Shown in pieces: positions 8,925-16,819 of a stretch of 64,000 nt of DNA. The notes under the pieces were generated by a model. It made no database searches. It saw nothing but the letters and a program-made list of their open reading frames with translations, and was not told the DNA's origin. Origin of the DNA: Candidatus Alloclostridium intestinigallinarum (GTDB lineage: Bacteria; Bacillota; Clostridia; Christensenellales; UBA3700). Position numbers and translations under genes: made by a program. The stretch is taken from positions 192,793-256,792 of the forward strand of contig CAJFJA010000001.1 in assembly GCA_904382605.1 (NCBI GenBank), in the 5' to 3' direction. Numbering within the stretch: position 1 is the first letter of the stretch; every line of letters begins with the position of its first letter.

Positions 8925-9873
8925 AAAATTCATATTGCACGGTAACGCCTTCTACCGTCTTACCGTGCGCAACCTGAAATTGTTTCTGAAAGACAAAATG
9001 CAGGTATTCTTTTCCCTGCTTGCGCCCCTGATAGTGCTGTTTCTGTATGTTGCGTTTCTGGGCGACGTGCAGATGGACGGACTGCGTTCGGCTGTTCCCG
9101 AAGGGCTGGTGGATGACAATTTACTCCGTGCGGTGGTGGACGGGTGGATGATGAGCGGTATTCTTGCGGTAACCTGTATTACCGTTGCAATAAGCGTCAG
9201 TTCCGTCGCTGTGGCGGACAACGAGCGCGGAATAAGCTGCGATTTCGATTCTTCGCCCGTCAGCCAGAGTATCGTACGCTTTTCGTATATGGCGTCTTCG
9301 TATATATGTACGCTTGCCATAACTTTTATAATGCTTGCGATAGGTTTTATATATCTTGCAATCTCGGGCTGGTATCTGGGCGCAGGGCAGGTATTTGCGG
9401 TGATAGGGAACGTGTTTTTGTCGGCGCTGTCGTCAACTTTGTTCGCTACGCTGGCGGTATCGTTTTTCCGCTCCACCTCCGCGTTGGGCGGATTTATAGG
9501 GATAGTAAGCGCGGCGGTGGGCTTTTTGATGGGCGCATATATACCGCTGAGCGTACTTGGGACGGGCATGGAATATTTCGCCTGCATTCTGCCCGGAACT
9601 TATTCCGCGGGCATATTCCGCGATATGTTTATAAGCGGCGCTTTGAACGAGATGGCAAATGTATTGCCGCAGGAGGCAGTAACGGCAATCGCAAACGAAT
9701 ATTCCGTCAACGTGAATTTCTTCGGGATAAGATTTCAATCCTGGCACAGCGCGCTGATGTTGATTGCGAGCGTAGTATTCTTTGTGATTCTGCTTGCAGC
9801 GCTTTCGCCCGTGATGGCAAAGATGAGAAGAGAGCGCGGCGGCGGAAAGAGAAAACGCATTTCAAAGGCTTAA
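8917..9873 (+). CDS. ABC-2 type exporter, permease protein
   Basis: A 318-residue membrane protein with the ABC-2 permease pattern: an N-terminal amphipathic stretch (RNLKLFLKDKMQVFFS), one span near residue 30, an extracytoplasmic loop, then five spans including the VAVADNERGI cytoplasmic turn. The ATG overlaps the ATPase gene and has GGAGGGG in front of it. Together the two genes encode a homodimeric or mixed exporter similar to DrrAB-type systems. The gene ends in a basic tail and is followed by a strong terminator. Confidence 0.93.
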   Translation: MAEKFILHGNAFYRLTVRNLKLFLKDKMQVFFSLLAPLIVLFLYVAFLGDVQMDGLRSAVPEGLVDDNLLRAVVDGWMMSGILAVTCITVAISVSSVAVADNERGISCDFDSSPVSQSIVRFSYMASSYICTLAITFIMLAIGFIYLAISGWYLGAGQVFAVIGNVFLSALSSTLFATLAVSFFRSTSALGGFIGIVSAAVGFLMGAYIPLSVLGTGMEYFACILPGTYSAGIFRDMFISGALNEMANVLPQEAVTAIANEYSVNVNFFGIRFQSWHSALMLIASVVFFVILLAALSPVMAKMRRERGGGKRKRISKA

Positions 9874-9886
9874 AAAATTACGATAT

Positions 9887-9915
9887 AAAAAACACCCGCA
9901 GTGCGGGTGTTTTTT
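9887..9915 (+). terminator. Rho-independent terminator after ABC exporter
   Basis: CACCCGC pairs with GCGGGTG around AGT, with A6 before and T6 after, so the stem can extend through A-T pairs. The flanking runs allow function on both strands. Confidence 0.93.
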
Positions 9916-10184
9916 ATGGGTACGGGTACCCGTAGCCAACCCCAGTAGAACACTTTAATCGTACTGTTTTCGGCATATTTGCACAATTTGTCGACTTGTT
10001 GTAGTTTACTACAACTGCGCGGCGGCGAGCCGCCGCAGGCTGATTACTCTGCGAAGAAAGTAATTCAGCATTATCGCTTGGTTACTTCGCAGATTATCAT
10101 GGGTGGAGCGCCACGCGCTCCCGCTGAAAGCAAAGCATTTTACAACCCGACATATACACAGTACCCGGAACCGATTTTCCGCGG
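9916..10184. repeat. Hairpin-rich spacer between convergent genes
   Basis: No gene is seen between the ABC permease (+) and mscL (-). The stretch holds several inverted repeats: TACGGGTACCCGTA (about 9919-9932), GTTGTAG/CTACAAC, the palindrome GCGGCGGCGAGCCGCCGC at 10019-10036, CTGCGAAG/CTTCGCAG, and GGAGCGC/GCGCTCC. The 18-base palindrome recurs exactly at 15198-15215, also between two convergent genes. A REP-like or terminator-cluster role is possible; nothing more can be shown. Confidence 0.5.
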
Positions 10185-10703
10185 TTATTTCTTTGACTGC
10201 TCTTTAAGCATATCCCTGATTTCCGACAAAACTTTGAGAGTTTCTTCGTTGACGTCGGGCTTTACTTCGGCGGGAGTTTCCGCAGCAGCTTCCTCGGCTT
10301 TGGCTTCTTCCGTCTTGTTTTCTTCTGCGTTCTTGTCTTCGCTGAGCTTTGCGTCGAGTTTTTCCTTCTTTTCTTTTGCAGCCATAAACAGCTTGATAAC
10401 GAGGAACATGCAGAACGCGATAATCAGGAAGTTGATGATAAGCTGGATGAAGTTACCGTAGTTCCAGGTGACGGCGGTGTCTATTACGTTGCCGGCTTCG
10501 TCAAGCACTTCCGGTTTGAGCACGACGCACAGGTCGGAAAATGCCGCGCCGCCTATTGCCCACGCTATCAGCGGCATTATTATGTCGTTGACCAGACTGT
10601 TTACGATAGCCGTAAACGCGGAGCCGACAACTACGGCAATCGCCATATCGAGCACGTTGCCTCTTGCAATGAAGTTCTTAAAATCGGTAAAAAACTTTTT
10701 CAT
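10185..10703 (-). CDS. mscL: Large-conductance mechanosensitive channel MscL
   Basis: A 172-residue MscL. The N-terminal amphipathic helix and the first span carry the family core (FIARGNVLDMAIAVVVG, residues ~11-27), and the second span is at about 80-105 (FIQLIINFLIIAFCMFLVIK). The C-terminal bundle motif VLSEIRDMLKEQ closes the protein. An Ala/Glu/Lys-rich linker of about 50 residues makes it longer than the usual 130-150 residues. The homopentamer opens under membrane tension to release solutes during hypo-osmotic shock. AGGAGAGG precedes the ATG, and a good promoter lies 30 bases upstream on the same strand. Confidence 0.97.
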   Translation of the reverse strand: MKKFFTDFKNFIARGNVLDMAIAVVVGSAFTAIVNSLVNDIIMPLIAWAIGGAAFSDLCVVLKPEVLDEAGNVIDTAVTWNYGNFIQLIINFLIIAFCMFLVIKLFMAAKEKKEKLDAKLSEDKNAEENKTEEAKAEEAAAETPAEVKPDVNEETLKVLSEIRDMLKEQSKK

Positions 10704-10732
10704 ACCTCTCCTCCGTATAAATTATCTTGAAT

Positions 10733-10761
10733 ATTATACATTAATTAAAAAGTTATGTAAA
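10733..10761 (-). promoter_or_regulatory. SigA promoter for mscL
   Basis: On the minus strand: TTTACA, 17 bases, TATAAT, about 30 bases before the mscL start. Confidence 0.85.
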
Positions 10762-10903
10762 GTATATGCGGCGCGACATTTGACAAAAAAGGCGCTTTTC
10801 CGCGCACAAAGAGTAATTTACGAAAAGGGGTACAGGAGAAGAATTTTGTCGGGAAATGCCGTCAGGCAAACAATTGCGCATTTATGTCGGAAGAAAAGGG
10901 TAT

Positions 10904-10930
10904 AAAAAACGACCGCCCTTGCGGGCGGCC
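10904..10930 (-). terminator. Rho-independent terminator of GGGtGRT operon
   Basis: On the minus strand CCGCCC-GCAA-GGGCGG is followed by TCG and six T. It lies 22 bases after the stop codon of the GGGtGRT gene. Confidence 0.9.
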
Positions 10931-10952
10931 GAATTTTGTTTTACATTATCTG

Positions 10953-11960
10953 TTACTTGTTCAAAGCTCTGGAAACTTCCACCGCGCAGGAAACGGAAGC
11001 GCCTACCATGGGGTTGTTGCCCATACCGATAAGACCCATCATTTCTACGTGGGCGGGAACGGACGAAGAACCCGCGAACTGTGCGTCGGAGTGCATACGG
11101 CCCATAGTGTCGGTCATGCCGTAAGAAGCGGGACCTGCAGCCATGTTGTCGGGGTGGAGGGTACGGCCAGTGCCGCCGCCGGAAGCAACGGAGAAGTACT
11201 TCTTGCCGTTTTCGTTGCACCACTTCTTGTAAGTGCCTGCAACGGGGTGCTGGAAGCGGGTAGGGTTGGTGGAGTTGCCGGTTATGGAAACGTCAACCTT
11301 TTCCAGCTTCATTATTTCCACGCCTTCCACAACGTCGTCTGCGCCGTAAACGCGGATACGGGTGCGGTCGGGATCGGAACCGTAAACGATTTCCTGCACA
11401 ATCTTCAATTCGCCGGTGTAATAATCCAGCTTGGTCTGGACGTAGGTAAATCCGTTGATGCGGCTGATAATCTGCGCGGCGTCCTTACCGAGACCGTTGA
11501 GGATAACCTTGAGCGGTTCTTTGCGGACTTTATCCGCTTTCTTTGCAATGCCGATAGCGCCTTCCGCCGCGGCGAAGGATTCGTGTCCTGCCAGGAACGC
11601 GAAGCACTTGGTTTCGTCGCGCAAAAGCATTGCGGCAAGATTGCCGTGGCCGAGACCGACTTTACGCTGGTCTGCAACGGAACCGGGAATGCAGAAGCTC
11701 TGCAGACCTTCGCCGATGGCTTCGGCGGCCTTGCTGGCCTCCTTGCAGTCCTTCTTAATTGCGATTGCACAGCCGACGGTATAAGCCCAGACCGCGTTAT
11801 CGAAAGCGATAGGCTGAACGCCTTTCACGATCGCTTCAACGTCGATGCCTTTATCCAGGCAGATTTTGCGGGCTTCTTCCAAGTCCTTGATACCATAGGA
11901 AGCGAGCACCTTATTTATCTTATCTATTCTTCTTTCATAGTTTTCAAACGTAACTGCCAT
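10953..11960 (-). CDS. GGGtGRT protein
   Basis: A 335-residue member of the family named after its conserved glycine motif, here SGGGTGRT at residues 260-267. Other conserved-looking segments are GHGNLAAMLLRDE (~105-116), FLAGHESFAAAEG (~122-134) and the glycine-rich C-terminus MGNNPMVGASVSCA. The family is common in anaerobes, yet its biochemical role is not established to my knowledge. It is encoded 17 bases downstream of a NifU-like iron-sulfur scaffold homologue, and that pairing suggests work on an iron-sulfur or other metal cofactor (inference). Cytoplasmic; no signal or membrane span. Ribosome site AAGGAGG. Confidence 0.9.
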   Translation of the reverse strand: MAVTFENYERRIDKINKVLASYGIKDLEEARKICLDKGIDVEAIVKGVQPIAFDNAVWAYTVGCAIAIKKDCKEASKAAEAIGEGLQSFCIPGSVADQRKVGLGHGNLAAMLLRDETKCFAFLAGHESFAAAEGAIGIAKKADKVRKEPLKVILNGLGKDAAQIISRINGFTYVQTKLDYYTGELKIVQEIVYGSDPDRTRIRVYGADDVVEGVEIMKLEKVDVSITGNSTNPTRFQHPVAGTYKKWCNENGKKYFSVASGGGTGRTLHPDNMAAGPASYGMTDTMGRMHSDAQFAGSSSVPAHVEMMGLIGMGNNPMVGASVSCAVEVSRALNK

Positions 11961-11977
11961 TAGTGTAAGCCTCCTTA

Positions 11978-12670
11978 TTATTCATGACGGGGATTGATGA
12001 ACTTAACGCCTTCCTTGAATCTGCCGTAGCTGCTGGTGAATTTCTTCATAGCTTCATCGGCGGACATGCCGGAATTGACGGCGTCCATCATCTTGCCGAG
12101 CTGAACATATTCGTAACCGATAACGGTATCGTCTTTATCCAAAGCGATTCTGGTAACGTAGCCTTCAGCCATTTCAAGGTATCTTACGCCCTTGACCTTG
12201 GTTGCGTACATCGTGCCGACCTGCGACCTGAGACCTTTGCCGAGGTCTTCAAGACCCGCGCCGATGTTCAGGCCGTTTTCAGAGAAAGCGGACTGGGTGC
12301 GGCCGTATACGATTTGCAAAAACAGCTCTCTCATAGCGGTGTTGATTGCGTCGCATACCAAGTCGGTGTTAAGCGCTTCGAGAATGGTTTTGCCCACCAG
12401 AATTTCCGCCGCCATAGCTGCGGAGTGGGTCATGCCCGAGCAACCGATGGTTTCTACTAGGGCTTCCTCGATGACGCCGTTTTTGACGTTAAGCGTCAAT
12501 TTGCAAGCGCCTTGCTGGGGTGCGCACCAACCTACGCCGTGGGTAAGACCGCTGATATCCTTGATCTCCATAGCCTGAACCCATTTGCCTTCTTCCGGAA
12601 TGGGAGCGGGACCATGATATGCGCCCTTGGCTACGGTGCACATGTTCTTGACTTCCTGTGAATACTCCAT
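11978..12670 (-). CDS. NifU-like iron-sulfur cluster scaffold homologue
   Basis: The ATG at 12670 is preceded by AGGAGG at seven bases, so the longer frame starting 24 codons upstream is rejected. The 230-residue protein has the IscU/NifU-N-type core around ETIGCSGMTHSAAMAAEIL (~73-91) with cysteines at 11, 49, 56, 77 and 106. Classical NifU/IscU scaffolds use three cysteines; the spacing here differs and the protein is longer, so this is a divergent relative that may bind a cluster for a dedicated client. It forms an operon with the GGGtGRT gene downstream and is driven by a consensus promoter. Confidence 0.85.
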   Translation of the reverse strand: MEYSQEVKNMCTVAKGAYHGPAPIPEEGKWVQAMEIKDISGLTHGVGWCAPQQGACKLTLNVKNGVIEEALVETIGCSGMTHSAAMAAEILVGKTILEALNTDLVCDAINTAMRELFLQIVYGRTQSAFSENGLNIGAGLEDLGKGLRSQVGTMYATKVKGVRYLEMAEGYVTRIALDKDDTVIGYEYVQLGKMMDAVNSGMSADEAMKKFTSSYGRFKEGVKFINPRHE

Positions 12671-12710
12671 AGGGATTCCTCCTGATTTGATAACTTTTAT
12701 TACCTTGTTA

Positions 12711-12739
12711 ATTATAACACACGAAAGAGGTAATTTCAA
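12711..12739 (-). promoter_or_regulatory. SigA promoter for NifU-like/GGGtGRT operon
   Basis: On the minus strand: TTGAAA, 17 bases, TATAAT, about 40 bases before the NifU-like start. Confidence 0.88.
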
Positions 12740-12804
12740 CAAATATGGATATATTTGCGCGTGGAAATTTTAAGTAAAAAAGAATACTTTTAACGCAGTC
12801 TATC

Positions 12805-12832
12805 TTGCAAAGCGGATAAAATATGCTATAAT
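12805..12832 (+). promoter_or_regulatory. SigA promoter for DUF3810 gene
   Basis: TTGCAA, 16 bases, TATAAT, 30 bases before the ATG. It is divergent from the NifU-like operon promoter. Confidence 0.75.
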
Positions 12833-12862
12833 TAAGACAGTATAAGACAGGTAAGGTAAAGT

Positions 12863-14047
12863 ATGCAGCCGAAAGTGTACAGCGACGGGAAAAAATACAA
12901 ACGCATGGTCGCAGGCAAGGCGATCGCCATAGGCGTTATGGCGGCGCTGCTCATTATCCTTGCGCTGATGAAGCTTTCGGTGGATATATGCGAGTGGTAC
13001 AGTCTTAATGTATCGGCGAATCTGATCAAAGCCGCAAACGCGCTTACCGGCTGGATTCCGTTCAGTTTGTTCGAAATACTCATATATGCAGCGGTTGCGC
13101 TTGCAATATCGTTTTTCATATTTATAATAGTTGCGCTGTGCAGAAAGCAGTTCAGGCGCGCGCTTAATTCATTTGTCAATCTTGCGCTCATAGTGGTTAT
13201 AGTGGGTACGGTATACGGCGCGTTCGCAATTCTGCCGTACGGAAGGGCTCCGGCGGATATTCCCGCATACGAAAATTCGCAGCTTGAAGGCGAAAAGGTT
13301 TACGATATGACGGAAAGTTACATTGCCGAGTTGTCGCGTCTTGCGAAAATTCAGGACAGGGCGGATAACGGCGAACTTGTTATATCGGGCGGACTTGAAG
13401 GTCTGAACGAAAGTCTGCAGGCGACGTATGAACGGGAGCTTACAAGCGATTACTATTACGATACCGACTCGAAGCTGAAAAAATGGCTGTGGCCCGAATT
13501 TATGTCGGCATTTTCCATAAGCGGGATCTTTTTTGCGCCCACAGCCGAGTGTAACGTGTGCACGGCTTATTATACGACCACAACCGTTGCCGCCGCCGCG
13601 CACGAGATGGCGCATTCCAAGGGCGTCCAGCGCGAAAGCGACGCCAATCTGGTTTCATATTACGTTATGCTGAACAGCGAAGATAAACTTGTAAAATACG
13701 TGGGCTACTATACGCTGGTGAACAAAATGTTACTGTTCGTACGCGATTGGTGTACGGAAGAAGAGTACGAGCAGCTGTACGCTATGTTACCCGACGAATA
13801 TTTTGTGGACTGCGAGTTCGCGGCGGCATACAGCCGTAGTCAGGGCGCGCTGGGCGGAATCGGAACGTTTTTCAATAACATATACCTTCAATTAAGCGGC
13901 ACGGAAGACGGCGTGGGCGACTATAATCCCGGAAATGAAACCATTATAGAACAGATTCCCGACGGTGAAGGCGGTATTGAAGAGGTCACCAGGATAGAAT
14001 ACAGCGACGTAAGCAAAATGCTGCTCTATATGTTCTACGACGGCTGA
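12863..14047 (+). CDS. DUF3810 membrane protein, putative metallopeptidase
   Basis: A 394-residue protein with three hydrophobic spans in the first 125 residues (about 20-40, 68-94, 107-125), then a soluble domain facing the other side. That domain contains a zinc-peptidase-type HEMAH (residues 247-251) followed by E258 in KGVQRESD, which could supply the third metal ligand as in gluzincin-type enzymes. This organisation matches DUF3810. The pocket segment AECNVCTAYYTTTTVAAAAHE is cysteine- and threonine-rich. Proteolytic activity is inferred from the motif only; no substrate is known. The gene is a single transcription unit. Confidence 0.85.
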   Translation: MQPKVYSDGKKYKRMVAGKAIAIGVMAALLIILALMKLSVDICEWYSLNVSANLIKAANALTGWIPFSLFEILIYAAVALAISFFIFIIVALCRKQFRRALNSFVNLALIVVIVGTVYGAFAILPYGRAPADIPAYENSQLEGEKVYDMTESYIAELSRLAKIQDRADNGELVISGGLEGLNESLQATYERELTSDYYYDTDSKLKKWLWPEFMSAFSISGIFFAPTAECNVCTAYYTTTTVAAAAHEMAHSKGVQRESDANLVSYYVMLNSEDKLVKYVGYYTLVNKMLLFVRDWCTEEEYEQLYAMLPDEYFVDCEFAAAYSRSQGALGGIGTFFNNIYLQLSGTEDGVGDYNPGNETIIEQIPDGEGGIEEVTRIEYSDVSKMLLYMFYDG

Positions 14048-14282
14048 AGCGTTTTATAAACCGGGAATATGCCTTATCGTTTATTTTCTGAATAAAAGCA
14101 ATTTCGAGTTTGTATTAAAAAAATAAGTAATTCCGCACAAAAAAGACTGTCTGATTTTACCGGCAGGCGGGATGGCGCGCCGTCCGCCGAAACCGCTTTC
14201 CGTGCGCTAAAAAGCAAGTGCCCGGATGCGTGTAAGGTTCTGGTTAGTAATTTAACTGCGTGGCAGCCGCATATATTTTTAT

Positions 14283-15254
14283 ATGTTCAACGCAATAAAG
14301 GTAACCGCTATGTTTATCGGCGCAATCGTCGGCGCCGGTTTTGCGACTGGCAGGGAAGTGATACTTTACTTCGGTGCATACGGCTACCTGACGCCCGTGA
14401 TATCGGGGCTTATGATGGGCGCGGTAAGCGCGGTATTTCTCGCAGCCGGAAAATATGCTCAAGCAGGCGGAATTTGGGGCGCGTTCAATAAACTTGTGGA
14501 CTTTTTCGTGTTTGCGTCCATGGTGATCACGTTTGCCGTTATGTGCAGCGCTCTTGAAGAACTGAGTATGGCGTGTTTTGCCGTTCCGCTTGTCGGACTT
14601 TCGGGCGGAATAATATGCGGAATACTGTCCTGTTTTGATATTAAATTCATTAAAAACATCTCGTCCGTGCTCGTAGCCGTGCTTATTGCGTGTGCGGCGG
14701 TACTGTATTTTTTATGCACTAAAATGCACGCGGGAGACATTGACGCCGTATCCGCCTTCGAATACTGCGGAATGAATATGCTTACGGGAGGGTGCCTTAT
14801 TAAAGACGAGGGGAAGCGTATGAGCGGAAGACAGATTGCGCTTTGTTCGGCATTGAACGGCGGAATAGCCGCGCTTTTACTCGGATTGGTATATACGGTC
14901 GCGTGCTGCAACTCGTCGAGTTCGATGCCCGTTTTCGTCTTTGCCGCGGGCAGGGGACTTTCCGTGCTGGGAGGAGCGCTCATTATCGCCGCCGTATTGT
15001 CCACACTTCTAGGCGCGGGCAGGGTGGCTTTCGTCTATCTGAGCGGATATTTTACTTCTCCGGTACTGCCCGTATTGTTTTTATGCCTTCTCTCCGTTTT
15101 GGGATTTACGCTGAATTTTTCCGCCGCGGTGGACGTTTTTTATCCGTTTATCGGTTATTTCGGCGTTGCCGTATGCGTGATAACGGCGTTTTCACTTGCG
15201 GCGGCGAGCCGCCGCAAGCTTTTGTCTGCCCGGCGCGTCAAACGTCGAACTTGA
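14283..15254 (+). CDS. YkvI family membrane protein (LeuT-fold-like)
   Basis: A 323-residue polytopic membrane protein with about ten spans. The first span carries GAIVGAGFATGREV (residues ~13-26), the unwound-helix signature that YkvI proteins share with LeuT-fold sodium symporters. The ligand is unknown. No Shine-Dalgarno precedes the ATG; a TATATT lies five bases upstream, so initiation may be leaderless, but the -35 is poor. The 235-base gap before it holds no gene, only a GC-rich dyad near 14165-14190 (GGCGG...GGCGCGCC...CCGCC). The 3' end overlaps the convergent ABC permease gene by 17 bases and contains a strong palindrome. Confidence 0.8.
   Translation: MFNAIKVTAMFIGAIVGAGFATGREVILYFGAYGYLTPVISGLMMGAVSAVFLAAGKYAQAGGIWGAFNKLVDFFVFASMVITFAVMCSALEELSMACFAVPLVGLSGGIICGILSCFDIKFIKNISSVLVAVLIACAAVLYFLCTKMHAGDIDAVSAFEYCGMNMLTGGCLIKDEGKRMSGRQIALCSALNGGIAALLLGLVYTVACCNSSSSMPVFVFAAGRGLSVLGGALIIAAVLSTLLGAGRVAFVYLSGYFTSPVLPVLFLCLLSVLGFTLNFSAAVDVFYPFIGYFGVAVCVITAFSLAAASRRKLLSARRVKRRT
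15195..15218. repeat. Palindromic hairpin repeat, copy 2
   Basis: CTTGCGGCGGC pairs with GCCGCCGCAAG around GA (11 bp). The inner 18 bases are identical to 10019-10036. It lies within the last codons of the YkvI gene at a convergent junction and may act as a two-way terminator; CTTTT follows on the plus strand. Confidence 0.6.
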
Positions 15255-16044
15255 ATTTTCTGCTTATCAGTTTTTCCGCACCGACCACCAGATAATACAT
15301 TGCCGCCGCCAGAATACATAATACTACGGTGGCTGTCATTACGATATCAAGGTCGAATATCGTACCGCCGTAGATTATCAGGTATCCCAGCCCCGCCTTG
15401 GAAACCAGGTATTCGCCCATGATTGTGCCTACCCAGCACAGTCCCACGTTGACCTTTAACACGGCTATCACGTTGGGAATGGACGCGGGCAGTACCAGTT
15501 TTGTAAGCGTCTGGAATTTGTTTGCCTTCATCGTCTTGAATAGGCGCAGTTTTCCTTCGTCTACGCTCAAAAATCCCTGCAACGTGTTTATTATCGTTAT
15601 TATCAGCGAGATGAGCAGCGCCATCACGATTATTGCGGCGGTTCCCGCTCCCACCCATATTATAATCACCGGGCCGAGAGCTATTTTGGGAAGCGCGTTG
15701 AGAATTACAAGGTGGGGTTCGAGTATCTTTCTCGCCGTTGCGAACCACCATAAAAAAACGGCTATAAGCATGCCTATGCCCGTTGCCAGTACAAAGCTGA
15801 GCACGGTTTCGGCAAGCGTTATGCCCATATGGTAGAGCAGATCGCCCGTTTGGAACAGTTCGACGAGTTTTACAGCCATACGCGAGGGGGAACTGGTTAT
15901 AAAACTGTCCAGTGCACCCAGCGCCGTAAGGGCTTCCCACAGTCCGAAAAACGCGATTACCACCGCAACTCTGCCCACCGCTATACCCGCTTTTTTTCCG
16001 CGTAACCGTTTAAGGTAGCGGACGTGTTCTTTTGAATAGTTCAT
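15238..16044 (-). CDS. ABC importer permease (SsuC/TauC/ThiX-like)
   Basis: A 268-residue BPD-type permease with six spans and the EAA loop that docks the ATPase (NALPKIALGPVIIIWVGAG, residues ~136-154). It is the last gene of a three-gene importer transcribed as binding protein, ATPase, permease, with gaps of 8 and 2 bases. The family takes up aliphatic sulfonates, taurine or pyrimidine precursors of thiamine. No TPP or FMN riboswitch was recognised upstream of the cluster, so no substrate is assigned. Confidence 0.92.
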   Translation of the reverse strand: MNYSKEHVRYLKRLRGKKAGIAVGRVAVVIAFFGLWEALTALGALDSFITSSPSRMAVKLVELFQTGDLLYHMGITLAETVLSFVLATGIGMLIAVFLWWFATARKILEPHLVILNALPKIALGPVIIIWVGAGTAAIIVMALLISLIITIINTLQGFLSVDEGKLRLFKTMKANKFQTLTKLVLPASIPNVIAVLKVNVGLCWVGTIMGEYLVSKAGLGYLIIYGGTIFDLDIVMTATVVLCILAAAMYYLVVGAEKLISRKFKFDV

Positions 16045-16046
16045 TT

Positions 16047-16811
16047 TTACTCCGTATCGCTTTGCATTGTTCTGAGTATTTCGTCGTATATCTCCAAAAA
16101 TCTGCCTTTCAGTCTGCGCTCAGAGGGCGGAATTCCGTTAAACTCGCTTATATCCACCATTTTCTTTATCCTGCAAGGCTTGCTCGAAAGTACGGCGACC
16201 CTGTCGCACATACTGATGGCTTCGTTGATGTCGTGCGTCACGAATACCGCGGTCATCTCTTCTTCGTGCAGCATATTGTACACGTCGCCCACTACCTGCA
16301 GACGCGTCTGGAAGTCCAGGGCGGAGAAGGGTTCGTCAAGCAAAATTATCTGAGGCGCGAGCACAAGCGTTCTTATCAGGGCGACCCTTTGCCGCATGCC
16401 GCCGGAAAGCTGGGTAGGATAGTGTTTCTCCACTCCGGCGAGGTCGTATTTTTCCAGAAGCCGCACGGCTTTTTCCTTTGTCTGCTGTTTGTCGAGTTTT
16501 TTTATCTCGGCGCCGAGCAGAATATTACCCATATTCGTGCGCCATGGCAGAAGTTCGTCCTTTTGCAGCATATATCCGCTTATATCGCACTTTTCGGGCG
16601 GCTGTCCGTCCGTGAGCACTATCCCGGACGTGGGCTCTATTATGCCCGAAACCAACGAAAGGATAGTCGTTTTTCCGCAACCGCTCGGACCTACCAGTCC
16701 CACGAGTTCGCCTCTTCCGACGTCAAAGCTGATATCGGAAAGTACGGGCGTTTCGCTCTCTTTGGTGTGGTAGGTCAGGCATACTTTGTCGAATGTGATT
16801 AAATTTTCCAT
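16047..16811 (-). CDS. ABC importer ATP-binding protein (SsuB/TauB-like)
   Basis: A 254-residue ATPase with Walker A GPSGCGKTT (41-49), signature LSGGM (135-139), Walker B IILLDE (155-160) and the H-loop VFVTHDINEA. It belongs to the nitrate/sulfonate/taurine importer branch. It lies between its binding-protein and permease genes. No clear ribosome site precedes the ATG, so translation is probably coupled to the upstream lipoprotein gene eight bases away. Confidence 0.94.
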   Translation of the reverse strand: MENLITFDKVCLTYHTKESETPVLSDISFDVGRGELVGLVGPSGCGKTTILSLVSGIIEPTSGIVLTDGQPPEKCDISGYMLQKDELLPWRTNMGNILLGAEIKKLDKQQTKEKAVRLLEKYDLAGVEKHYPTQLSGGMRQRVALIRTLVLAPQIILLDEPFSALDFQTRLQVVGDVYNMLHEEEMTAVFVTHDINEAISMCDRVAVLSSKPCRIKKMVDISEFNGIPPSERRLKGRFLEIYDEILRTMQSDTE

Positions 16812-16819
16812 GGGTTCGT

